Shown: positions 1 to 6,305 of the stretch, piece after piece
Layout of the letters: each line of letters starts with the position of its first letter
Numbering within the stretch: position 1 is the stretch's first letter
Assembly (NCBI GenBank): GCA_026985785.1
Contig: JALSPT010000170.1
Span: 1 to 9,453 of the forward strand
Direction of reading: 5' to 3'
DNA from: Anaerolineales bacterium
Lineage (GTDB): Bacteria > Chloroflexota > Anaerolineae > Anaerolineales > DRMV01
DNA: 9,453 nucleotides
Program-made: the position numbers and the translations under genes
The notes under the pieces: model-generated
The model's input: the letters and a program-made list of their open reading frames with translations, nothing else
What the model was told of the DNA's origin: nothing
The model's database searches: none

Positions 1-1250
1 ATGGCGGCAGTTTCCGCGGCGCGAGGTTCTTGAGCGGCTTCTTTGAGCGCCACGGTGGGATGGTGCAAAATCTTGTTGACAATCGCCCGGGTGAGGGCTT
101 CCAGGCGGGCGCGCTCTTCTTCGCTCAGGTGGGGCATCTTGCGAAGGGTTTTCTCCAACTCGGCCTGCCGCACTTCTTCAGCGCGGGCGCGCAAGGCCTG
201 GATGATGGGGGCGACATCCAGCGTGCGCAGGTAGGCCATGAAAGCGGCGGTTTCCTCTTCCACGATGGCTTCCACCTGCGGCACGGCGGCCTGACGGGCA
301 GCGAGGGCATCGGCCAAGTGATCCTGAAGGGCGTCGAGGTCGTACAACTGCACGCCGTCGAGGTCGCCGACGTCGGCATCCACATCGCGCGGCAGGGCAA
401 TATCCAACAGCACCAGCGGGCGGTCAGGACGGCGGCGTAGCGCCTCGGCCACATGGCGGCGGTGCACCAAAGTGTGCGGCGCGCCGGTGGAGGCAATCAC
501 GATGTCAGCCCACGATAGACCATCCAGCAAATGTTCAAAAGTGGTCGCCTGCGCCTGCCAGCGGGCGGCCAGCGCCTCGGCCTTGCTCAGGGTGCGGTTC
601 ATCACCCGGATGCGCCGCACACCCCGCACCCGCAGCGATTCCACGGCCTGCTCGGCCATTTCGCCCGCGCCCAGCACCAGCACCCGCGCGGCGGCGAAAT
701 CGCGCACCGTTTGGGCGGCCAGATGCACAGCCATCGAGGCCACCGAGGCCGGGTTGTGGCTGATGGCCGTTTCGGTGCGTGCCCGCTTGCCGGTATGCAC
801 CGCGGCCTGGAACAGCCGTCCCAGCACCGCCCGCACCGTGCCCTGGCCGCGCGCCAGTTCCCAGGCGCGGGTCACCTGCCCCAAAATCTGCGGCTCGCCC
901 AACACCAGCGAGTCCAACCCTGCCGCGACGCGAAAAAGGTGCCGCACCGCATCGGCATCCCGATGGCGATACAGCACCCCATCCAGCACTTCAAGCGGCA
1001 AGCCTCTGGCATCGGTCAGGAAGGCTTCCAGCGCAGCAAAGGCCTCGTGCGGGGCGGTGGCGTAGATTTCCGTGCGGTTGCAGGTGGAAAGGATGACCAT
1101 CTCGGAAACGCCAGTTGGGCGGCTGCCGTTGGTGCCGCAACCCAACCGAGCCAGCGCGGCGCGGATGTCTTCTTCCGAAAACGCCACCCGTTCCCGCAGG
1201 GCGACAGGAGCCGTGCGATGATTGAGGCCAAGGCAGTGGATGACGGGCAC
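1..1250 (-). CDS. hemA: Glutamyl-tRNA reductase (3' end beyond the left edge)
   Basis: This enzyme reduces Glu-tRNA(Glu) with NADPH to glutamate-1-semialdehyde, the first step of the C5 pathway to heme and other tetrapyrroles; it acts in the cytoplasm. The frame is open without a stop from 1250 to the left edge, giving 416 visible residues of a family usually about 420-450 long, so only the extreme C-terminus is missing. Visible marks are GLNHRTAP (residues 8-15), STCNRTE with the catalytic Cys57, LGEPQILGQV (117-126), the nucleotide-binding LGAGEM (193-198) and DIALPRDVD (283-291). The C-terminal helical dimerisation region follows. I chose the GTG at 1250 because the protein then begins exactly at the family N-terminus (PVIHCLGLNHRTAP) and GAGAGGTG lies just upstream at 1255-1262. 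The gene follows the fhs terminator, so it should have its own promoter in 1251-1375, but I see no convincing one. Confidence 0.96.
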   Translation of the reverse strand, partial: MPVIHCLGLNHRTAPVALRERVAFSEEDIRAALARLGCGTNGSRPTGVSEMVILSTCNRTEIYATAPHEAFAALEAFLTDARGLPLEVLDGVLYRHRDADAVRHLFRVAAGLDSLVLGEPQILGQVTRAWELARGQGTVRAVLGRLFQAAVHTGKRARTETAISHNPASVASMAVHLAAQTVRDFAAARVLVLGAGEMAEQAVESLRVRGVRRIRVMNRTLSKAEALAARWQAQATTFEHLLDGLSWADIVIASTGAPHTLVHRRHVAEALRRRPDRPLVLLDIALPRDVDADVGDLDGVQLYDLDALQDHLADALAARQAAVPQVEAIVEEETAAFMAYLRTLDVAPIIQALRARAEEVRQAELEKTLRKMPHLSEEERARLEALTRAIVNKILHHPTVALKEAAQEPRAAETAA

Positions 1251-1254
1251 GACG

Positions 1255-1262
1255 CACCTCTC
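1255..1262 (-). promoter_or_regulatory. Ribosome binding site of hemA
   Basis: GAGAGGTG ends four bases before the GTG codon at 1250. It supports this GTG as the real start. Confidence 0.7.
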
Positions 1263-1374
1263 AAAAGCGAGTTACCCCTCTGAGTGTACTTGCCCTTCCC
1301 CTCCCAAGCCAGACAACTACGTACAGATTCGCCTAAGGGTTTGATTAAACCGGCTAAAAAAATGATTAACCCCC

Positions 1375-1411
1375 AAAAATAGCCCGGCCTGCCGTGTGCC
1401 GGCAGGCCGGG
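1375..1411 (-). terminator. Intrinsic terminator after fhs
   Basis: A perfect 12-bp GC-rich inverted repeat (1383-1394 with 1400-1411, five-base loop) starts 6 bp past the fhs stop codon. On the minus strand the stem is followed, after three bases, by TTTTT (1379-1375). A second run of seven T lies further down (1362-1356), after a G-rich stretch. This is a textbook rho-independent terminator. It separates fhs from hemA, which lies downstream in the same direction. The remaining 1251-1374 gap is AT-rich near 1330-1380 and presumably holds the hemA promoter. Confidence 0.92.
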
Positions 1412-1417
1412 TTGGGT

Positions 1418-3325
1418 TCAAAACAACCCCTCCACCTTGCCGGTTTCCGAATCGATATCCACATCGAGATAGGCCGGGCGGGTGGGCAGGCCGGGCATGG
1501 TGCGCATTTTGCCTACCAGCGGGTAAAGGAAGCCCGCGCCCGCGGAAAGGCGAATGTCGCGAATCGGCACCCGGAAGCCGCGCGGCGCGCCCTTGAGCGC
1601 CGGGTCGTGGCTGATGCTCAAATGCGTCTTCGCCATACAGATGGGCAGGTGGGCGTAGCCTAAGCGAGTGTATTCCGCAATGCGCTCTTCGGCCAAAGGA
1701 CCGTAGTCCACCCCGTCGGCGCCATACACCTCACGGCAGATGATTTCGATTTTGTCCTTGATGGGCAGGTCCAGGTCGTAGAGGAAGCGGAAGTCAGAAG
1801 GCTGCTCGGCAGCCCGCATCACCGCTTGGGCCAAATCTACCGCGCCCTCGCCGCCTTTTTCCCAGTGCTCGGCCACCACAGCGTCGAACGCGCCGAATTC
1901 CAGGGCGGCCTGCCGCACCATGTCCAGCTCGGCAGGAGTGTCGGTGGGGAAGCGGTTGACCGCCACCACCACGGGCACGCCGTATTTGCGCGCCACGCCG
2001 ATGTGATGCTCCAGGTTGACCAGCCCCTTGCGCAGCAGGTCGAGGTTCTCCTGGGTGTAGGCCGGGTCAAGGGGCTTGCCGGCCACCACCTTGGGGCCAC
2101 CGCCGTGCATTTTCAGCGCCCGCACCGTGGCCACCATCACCACGGCGTCGGGCTTCAGGCCAGAATAGCGGCACTTGATGTCGAAGAACTTTTCCATGCC
2201 GATGTCGGCCCCAAAGCCCGATTCGGTGACCACATAACCCTCGGGCCCCACCAGTTTGAGGGCGATCAGGTCGGCGATGATGGAACTGTTGCCGTGGGCG
2301 ATGTTGGCAAACGGCCCGGCATGGACAAAGACCGGCGTGCCTTCGAGGGTCTGCATCAGGGTGGGCTTGATGGCGTCTTTCATCAGCACGGCCAGCGCGC
2401 CCGCGACGCCCAAATCGTCGGCGGTGATCGGCTCGCCGCTGCGGCTGAGGGCTACGACCATGCGCCCCAGGCGGGCGCGCATGTCGGCCAGGCCCGTGGT
2501 CAGGGCCAGGATGGCCATGATTTCGCTGGCCACGCTGATGTCGAAGCCCGTGCGGCGGGTGAACCCCTTTTCGTCAGGGCCAAGGCCGATTTCGATTTCC
2601 CGCAGCAGGCGGTCGTTGGTGTCGATCACCCGCCGCCAGGTGATGGTTTCGGGGTCGATGTCTAAACGCACCAACCGCCGCCGCTGTTCGGGGGTTAGGG
2701 TGTCCAGGTCGTCTTCGGTGAGGCCCAGTTTAGCCATGCGGTAGCGCAGGCCCCGGGCCACCTGGCGCTTGCCGTTTTTCACGGGGAAGAGGCGGCGGAA
2801 GAGGGCTTCGTCGCTCTGCCGCCATTCGTGGAACATGCGGGTATCCAGGGCGGCGGCGAGCAAGTTGTTGGCCGCGGTCACGGCGTGGATGTCGCCGGTG
2901 AGGTGCAGGTTGAAGTCTTCCATCGGGACGACCTGCGAGTAACCGCCGCCCGCGGCGCCGCCTTTGATGCCGAAGGTCGGTCCCTGGCTGGGCTGGCGGA
3001 TGCAGGTGAACACCTTTTGCCCCAGGTGCGCGCCCAGGGCCTGGCTCAGCCCCACGGTGGTCGTGGTCTTGCCTTCCCCCAGGGGGGTGGGGGTGATGGC
3101 GGTGACGTCGATATATTTGCCGTTGGGCGCGTCGGCCAGGCGCTCCAGCACACCCAGGCTCACCTTGGCCTTGTAGGGGCCGTAAAGTTCCAGTTCGTCG
3201 GGCAGGATGCCGCTTTCTTCGGCCACCTGGGCGATAGGCTTGAGGGTGGCTTCCTGGGCAATGACGATATCGGGCGGCACAGGGGAACGCCGACGAAGAG
3301 GGGCAGGTGTAAAAGCAGGACACAT
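1418..3325 (-). CDS. fhs: Formate--tetrahydrofolate ligase (long form)
   Basis: It makes 10-formyl-THF from formate, ATP and THF in the cytoplasm, feeding purine synthesis and, in acetogens, the methyl branch of the Wood-Ljungdahl pathway. The 635-residue protein has the P-loop region TPLGEGKTTTT (80-90). It also has both classical signatures, GIKGGAAGGGY (119-129) and VATVRALKMHGG (398-409), plus FDISVASEIMA and HAGPFANIAHGNSS. Most bacterial forms are about 555-560 residues. This one has an extra stretch of about 50 residues at 162-225, before IDPETITWRRV, as in the synthetase domain of eukaryotic C1-THF synthase (from memory). I chose the ATG at 3325 because GAGGT lies five bases upstream. 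A GTG at 3337 would place that ribosome binding site inside the gene. A GTG at 3280, nearer the conserved N-terminus, has no ribosome binding site. The gene is last in its operon, 18 bp after the small membrane protein gene. Confidence 0.96.
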   Translation of the reverse strand: MCPAFTPAPLRRRSPVPPDIVIAQEATLKPIAQVAEESGILPDELELYGPYKAKVSLGVLERLADAPNGKYIDVTAITPTPLGEGKTTTTVGLSQALGAHLGQKVFTCIRQPSQGPTFGIKGGAAGGGYSQVVPMEDFNLHLTGDIHAVTAANNLLAAALDTRMFHEWRQSDEALFRRLFPVKNGKRQVARGLRYRMAKLGLTEDDLDTLTPEQRRRLVRLDIDPETITWRRVIDTNDRLLREIEIGLGPDEKGFTRRTGFDISVASEIMAILALTTGLADMRARLGRMVVALSRSGEPITADDLGVAGALAVLMKDAIKPTLMQTLEGTPVFVHAGPFANIAHGNSSIIADLIALKLVGPEGYVVTESGFGADIGMEKFFDIKCRYSGLKPDAVVMVATVRALKMHGGGPKVVAGKPLDPAYTQENLDLLRKGLVNLEHHIGVARKYGVPVVVAVNRFPTDTPAELDMVRQAALEFGAFDAVVAEHWEKGGEGAVDLAQAVMRAAEQPSDFRFLYDLDLPIKDKIEIICREVYGADGVDYGPLAEERIAEYTRLGYAHLPICMAKTHLSISHDPALKGAPRGFRVPIRDIRLSAGAGFLYPLVGKMRTMPGLPTRPAYLDVDIDSETGKVEGLF

Positions 3326-3330
3326 CGGCA

Positions 3331-3335
3331 ACCTC
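3331..3335 (-). promoter_or_regulatory. Ribosome binding site of fhs
   Basis: GAGGT lies five bases before the ATG at 3325. It decides between that ATG and the flanking GTG codons at 3337 and 3280. Confidence 0.65.
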
Positions 3336-3343
3336 ACACCGGA

Positions 3344-3562
3344 TTACGGCACCGGCAAGGGGGCAAAATGTCCCCAATGCGTGGTCGCGAGAATGTAACA
3401 CGCCAGGATGACGAACAACACCAAAAACACCACGCCACAGCCCACGCCGCTGCACGAACATCCTTTGCCAAAGCCAAAACGCTCCTCAAGGAATTCGAAC
3501 AGCCATGCCAAGAGGGCCAGGCGAAGCAAACCACCCAGGCATCCCGGTCGATCGTCGTTCAT
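3344..3562 (-). CDS. Small Cys-containing membrane protein, function unknown
   Basis: I do not recognise a named family. The 72-residue protein has a short N-terminal hydrophobic stretch (about 9-24, GGLLRLALLAWLF) and an acidic/aromatic turn (EFLEERFGFGKG). A Cys/Gly knot follows (Cys35, Cys37, Cys42 in GCSCSGVGCG), then a clear transmembrane segment (about 43-60). Further Cys residues are at 8 and 55. That it is real is supported by the best ribosome binding site in the window: AGGAGGTG, five bases from the ATG, overlapping the stop codon of the SPFH gene. Only 11 bp separate the two coding regions, and fhs follows after 18 bp, so the three are almost surely one transcript. The coupling suggests a membrane partner of the SPFH protein; this is inference. 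The three spaced Cys could bind metal or form disulfides, but nothing proves either. Confidence 0.8.
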   Translation of the reverse strand: MNDDRPGCLGGLLRLALLAWLFEFLEERFGFGKGCSCSGVGCGVVFLVLFVILACYILATTHWGHFAPLPVP

Positions 3563-3567
3563 CGTTG

Positions 3568-3575
3568 CACCTCCT
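3568..3575 (-). promoter_or_regulatory. Very strong ribosome binding site of the small membrane protein
   Basis: AGGAGGTG shares two bases with the TAG stop codon of the SPFH gene (3574-3576) and lies five bases from the ATG at 3562. This arrangement favours translational coupling of the two genes. Confidence 0.85.
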
Positions 3576-4617
3576 ACGGAGCAAGGGTCGGCGTCGCCGT
3601 CGGCTGGGGCGTCAGCGACGGCAGCGGCAGCAGGTACGGCGCATTGTTGGGCACCAACATCACCTGCACACCCGGCGCCAGTTTTTCGATATATTGATAG
3701 GTCAACAAATCGGGGTTGTCCTTGAGTACCTCAGCAATCACCCGCAGGGCCTCGGCTTCGGCTTTGGCCTGGATGACTCGCGCCTGCGCGTCGCCTTTTG
3801 CCCGAATTACCGCCGCGTCGGCCTGCCCCTGCGCCACCTGGCGCGCCTGCTCGGCTTCCTGCCTTTTCTGCTCGACCACGAATTTGGCCTGCAGCGCCTG
3901 CTGCTCGGCAATTTGCTTCTGTTCGATGGCCTGGGCGTATTCATCGGTAAAGGCAATATTGCGCAGTACGAAATCCACCAGGAAAAGGCCGTTTTCCTCC
4001 ATGCGCTTTCGCAGGTTGGTGGTAATCATCTGCTCCAGTTCGAAGCGCTTGGTGCTGATGACTTCTTCCACCCGAAACTGCGAAACGGCATCCCGAATCA
4101 CGCCGCGCACCAGCGGGCGCACCAGTTCATGGGCATAGCGGTCCTGCCAAGCAATATGCACTTCGACCACTTTGGCCGGATCGATGGCAAAGATGACCGA
4201 AGCATCCATGTAAACCAACTGCCCATCGGCAGTGCGGGCCTTGATGGAGTCGTCACCTTCTACCGCCCCCTCGGAAGGCGTGGACGACATGGTGTAAGTC
4301 TGTTTGGAGATGGGGTAGAAGACCACGTATTCTACATATGGCACCACCCAATGCAAGCCCGGTGTCAATGCCTGCGAGCGGTAGCCCTGAGGAGAAAGTG
4401 CGGAAATCACCACACCGCGCTTTTCGGGCGGCACGAACACCAAACCCGCCCCCACCGACGTGACCAGCACCGCGGCCACAGCCAGGATGAGCATCACCCG
4501 TACCAACGGCTTGACCTGCTGCCTGCGGGTGGCGCGAATGACAATCAAAGCCAACGCCCCCAACGTGCCCAACCACAACAGCCCGCTCACCCCTTGCACC
4601 AGGCTTACGATGTTCAT
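3574..4617 (-). CDS. SPFH/prohibitin-type membrane protein
   Basis: This 347-residue protein belongs to the stomatin/prohibitin/flotillin/HflK-C superfamily. Members form large rings on membranes that organise membrane domains or guard proteases; the exact role here is unknown. Two hydrophobic segments come first (about 12-28 and 39-61, joined by a basic ATRRQQVKP loop). The SPFH domain follows (about 63-235: VPPEKRGVV, GLHWVVPYVE, DGQLVYMDASVIFAI, VRGVIRDAVSQF). Next is an Ala/Gln/Glu-rich coiled coil (about 228-298) and the prohibitin-like end LLTYQYIEKLAPGVQVMLVP. The tail (332-347) is rich in Pro and Thr. Most prohibitins and stomatins have one N-terminal membrane anchor, so the second is unusual. 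The start has AAGGAGGA at 4624-4631. The gene leads an operon with the small membrane protein and fhs. The NfeD partner that often accompanies bacterial SPFH genes is not in the window. Confidence 0.92.
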   Translation of the reverse strand: MNIVSLVQGVSGLLWLGTLGALALIVIRATRRQQVKPLVRVMLILAVAAVLVTSVGAGLVFVPPEKRGVVISALSPQGYRSQALTPGLHWVVPYVEYVVFYPISKQTYTMSSTPSEGAVEGDDSIKARTADGQLVYMDASVIFAIDPAKVVEVHIAWQDRYAHELVRPLVRGVIRDAVSQFRVEEVISTKRFELEQMITTNLRKRMEENGLFLVDFVLRNIAFTDEYAQAIEQKQIAEQQALQAKFVVEQKRQEAEQARQVAQGQADAAVIRAKGDAQARVIQAKAEAEALRVIAEVLKDNPDLLTYQYIEKLAPGVQVMLVPNNAPYLLPLPSLTPQPTATPTLAP

Positions 4618-4654
4618 CTATCTTCCTCCTTCCACAAAACAAGGATAGGGGGGT

Positions 4655-4680
4655 ATTTTATCATCAATTCATCAACGCAA
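4655..4680 (-). promoter_or_regulatory. Possible promoter of the SPFH-fhs operon
   Basis: On the minus strand TAAAAT (4660-4655) is preceded by TG plus one base, an extended -10 form. TTGCGT (4680-4675) is a weak -35 at a short 14-bp spacing. Transcription would begin near 4648, about 30 bp before the start codon. The rest of the 177-bp gap 4618-4794 holds the ribosome binding site of the SPFH gene and no clear terminator for the gene upstream, so read-through from that gene is also possible. Confidence 0.35.
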
Positions 4681-4794
4681 TGGCAGCAGAAAGCCAAAAG
4701 TCACCCTCACGAAGCCACACTCTACAAGGCCAATCATGGCAATACTCCCCCCAACGTCCTGAGAGCAGGGCGTAGGTCGTTTTCCAAGGCGCTT

Positions 4795-5700
4795 TCAATC
4801 GAAGTAAGTCACCGTGGGGCGCAAGTCCAACTCATCGATCAGCGCGTTCAACTCACCCAGCGTCAGCGGGCGCCCCTTGCCGGCGTAGGCCGTCAGCGCC
4901 GCTTCCATCATGTTGGTGCCAAACGAGCGGCCATCGTAACGCGGCGTGGTGGTGATGAGCAACTTCACTCCATGCTCCTTGAGAAAGGCCACATTTTCAG
5001 CCGTGGTGGTGTTCGCGACCAACGTCTTGCCGTCCAGCAAATGGGGCGGCATGTACTTTTTCATGAACATGAAATCGCAAGCGATCAGGTCGGCGGCAGC
5101 CCAATACTTCTCATACTTTGGTTCCATCTCGACCCCGTCACTGCCGTAAAACAACATGCTCATGGGGAAAAATCCCACGATGGGCAGCAACGCCTTGAGC
5201 ACCCGAATGTAAGTGCTCAGGCTACGGATGGGCAAGGGGATGCCCAAGCCCACCATGAAATCCCCAAACACGATTGCATCGGCAACCTCATTCACCGCCT
5301 GCGCCAACCCTACGCGATCCAGCGCCAGTGGCATGAAAGCCTGCCGAAAATGCAACGGCTCGCGCAAAAAGGGGGCCGCTAGTTCAAATACCCGCCGCTC
5401 CAAGGTGTGCTTCAACCCCTGCCCATCTACCACCGGCGTCCGCTTGACGTCCGCAATCAGTTTCAGCGCCGCCCGCAAGGGATATTTGCGCTCCCCCACC
5501 CGGATGTACATATCCACACCCCCCATGCCGAAAGCATCCACCTTGCCATCCAGTTCACGATACAGGCGTTTGGCGGCTTCCACGTCGCCATCCGTACCAA
5601 TACGCTCGATGATCACCGTGGTATCGCCAAATTTGACGCTTACTTTCTTGTCCCGCTTGGAACTTCCCAGGCTCACGCTCACCGCATGGCGCACCGCCAT
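4795..5700 (-). CDS. Conserved protein of the 'quinate 5-dehydrogenase'-labelled family
   Basis: The 301-residue protein fits a family found, as I recall, in Chloroflexota and thermophilic Firmicutes and often labelled quinate 5-dehydrogenase in databases. I see no glycine-rich Rossmann motif (GxGxxG) to support a dehydrogenase, so I treat the function as unknown. Conserved-looking blocks are SVSLGSSKRDK (8-18), ERIGTDGD (32-39), DAFGMGGVDMY (55-65), VVDGQGLKHTLERR (90-103), FGDFMVGLGIPLPIRS (145-160) and a C-terminal block from VANTTTAENV (228) to SFGTNMMEAA (259-268). The GIDLY-like and TTTPR/GTN blocks suggest a nucleotide- or sugar-phosphate-binding fold, which is a guess. I chose the ATG at 5700 because GGAGGTG lies five bases upstream and the protein then begins at the conserved block. 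The in-frame ATG at 5769 would lie upstream of the -10 box. It is divergent from psiE. Confidence 0.85.
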   Translation of the reverse strand: MAVRHAVSVSLGSSKRDKKVSVKFGDTTVIIERIGTDGDVEAAKRLYRELDGKVDAFGMGGVDMYIRVGERKYPLRAALKLIADVKRTPVVDGQGLKHTLERRVFELAAPFLREPLHFRQAFMPLALDRVGLAQAVNEVADAIVFGDFMVGLGIPLPIRSLSTYIRVLKALLPIVGFFPMSMLFYGSDGVEMEPKYEKYWAAADLIACDFMFMKKYMPPHLLDGKTLVANTTTAENVAFLKEHGVKLLITTTPRYDGRSFGTNMMEAALTAYAGKGRPLTLGELNALIDELDLRPTVTYFD

Positions 5701-5705
5701 AGCGT

Positions 5706-5712
5706 CACCTCC
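5706..5712 (-). promoter_or_regulatory. Ribosome binding site fixing the start at 5700
   Basis: GGAGGTG lies five bases before the ATG at 5700. It rules against the upstream in-frame ATG at 5769, which lacks a comparable site. Confidence 0.8.
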
Positions 5713-5713
5713 G

Positions 5714-5742
5714 TTGCAGGATATGAACGCGCCCATTATAAT
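5714..5742 (+). promoter_or_regulatory. Promoter of the PsiE-family gene
   Basis: TTGCAG (5714-5719) and a perfect TATAAT (5737-5742) are exactly 17 bp apart. Transcription would start near 5749, about 33 bp before the ATG at 5782. The -10 box overlaps the -10 of the opposite promoter. Confidence 0.6.
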
Positions 5743-5763
5743 ACTGTTGGCCTCTTCCCCCAT
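5735..5763 (-). promoter_or_regulatory. Promoter of the divergent minus-strand gene (4795-5700)
   Basis: On the minus strand TATAAT occupies 5740-5735, inside the 8-bp palindrome ATTATAAT (5735-5742). It lies 34 bp before the start codon at 5700. The -35 region is poor (G-rich, ATGGGG at 17 bp spacing), so the promoter may be weak or need an activator. Confidence 0.5.
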
Positions 5764-5781
5764 TTTCATTTGGAGACCCTT

Positions 5782-6303
5782 ATGAGCACATCATCTCCTT
5801 CCCCTTCGGAGGAAACCTCCCCGTGGATCACCAGGCCGCGCCGTCGGCTGCTGAGTTTGCTCTCAGCCACCGACGATTTGCTGCAATGCGTTGCCGGTTT
5901 TCTACTGGCCGGCATCGCCATCGTGCTGCTATACCATACCGTGGCCGTCTTCGGACGCATGTTGTCCCCCCATCATTACCAAGAGGCCGTGCTCGCCGCC
6001 ATCCACGACATCCTGTTGGTGATGATCGTGCTGGAATTGCTCTGGACGGTGTTGACCTACCTGCGCGAACACACCGTGCCGCTGGAGCCGTTCCTTTTCG
6101 TGGGCATCATCTCCAGCGTGCGCAAACTCCTGCTCATCGGGGCGCAGATGTCCATCGAGCATTCCGAAGCCGCCGTGGTGCAGTTGCAATTGCGGGAAAT
6201 GATCACCCACGGCGGGCTGGTATTCGTGCTCATCGTCGGGCTGGTGCTGGTGCGCTGGTCACGGCGCTGGCGACTGAAAGACGATCTGCGGGTAAACAAG
6301 TAG
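5782..6303 (+). CDS. PsiE-family membrane protein
   Basis: The 173-residue protein resembles the phosphate-starvation-inducible PsiE family, whose molecular role is not known. It has four hydrophobic segments (about 34-57, 71-94, 101-122 and 143-159). The family-like block LEPFLFVGIISSVRKLL (101-117) overlaps the third segment. The N-terminus is a Ser/Pro-rich cytoplasmic stretch and the C-terminus is basic (RWSRRWRLKDD). It is somewhat longer than the roughly 135-residue E. coli protein. I chose the ATG at 5782 because GGAGA lies five bases upstream; longer in-frame extensions run through the divergent promoter and into the neighbouring gene. It is the only plus-strand gene here. I see no evidence for phosphate control (no recognisable Pho box) beyond the family name. 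Its stop codon is 2 bp from that of the convergent GH13 gene. Confidence 0.88.
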   Translation: MSTSSPSPSEETSPWITRPRRRLLSLLSATDDLLQCVAGFLLAGIAIVLLYHTVAVFGRMLSPHHYQEAVLAAIHDILLVMIVLELLWTVLTYLREHTVPLEPFLFVGIISSVRKLLLIGAQMSIEHSEAAVVQLQLREMITHGGLVFVLIVGLVLVRWSRRWRLKDDLRVNK

Positions 6304-6305
6304 CC

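Noticed and set aside
1263..1350. Promoter for hemA
   Set aside because: TACACT and TTTAAT resemble -10 boxes on the minus strand, but neither has an acceptable -35 at 16-18 bp, so I do not call one.
1826..2665. A 279-codon plus-strand frame opposite fhs
   Set aside because: Antisense shadow of a highly conserved gene; low-complexity Gly/His-rich product and no ribosome binding site logic.
2828..3697. A 289-codon plus-strand frame opposite the start of fhs, the small gene and the end of the SPFH gene
   Set aside because: It runs across three well-supported minus-strand genes and their ribosome binding sites; its product has no recognisable domain.
4681..4696. Inverted repeat TGGC...GCCA in the gap before the SPFH operon
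   Set aside because: Only four paired bases around an eight-base loop and no T-run; too weak for a terminator or operator.
3505..5382. A 625-codon open frame on the plus strand across the SPFH gene, the gap 4618-4794 and most of the 4795-5700 gene
   Set aside because: It is codon-on-codon antisense to both real genes. In that register a stop needs TTA, CTA or TCA in the sense strand, which are rare in this GC-rich genome. The product (His/Arg/Gln-rich) resembles no family.
5701..5769. Longer N-terminus (ATG at 5769) for the 4795-5700 gene
   Set aside because: It would start upstream of the perfect -10 box and has no good ribosome binding site, whereas the ATG at 5700 has GGAGGTG at five bases and matches the family N-terminus.
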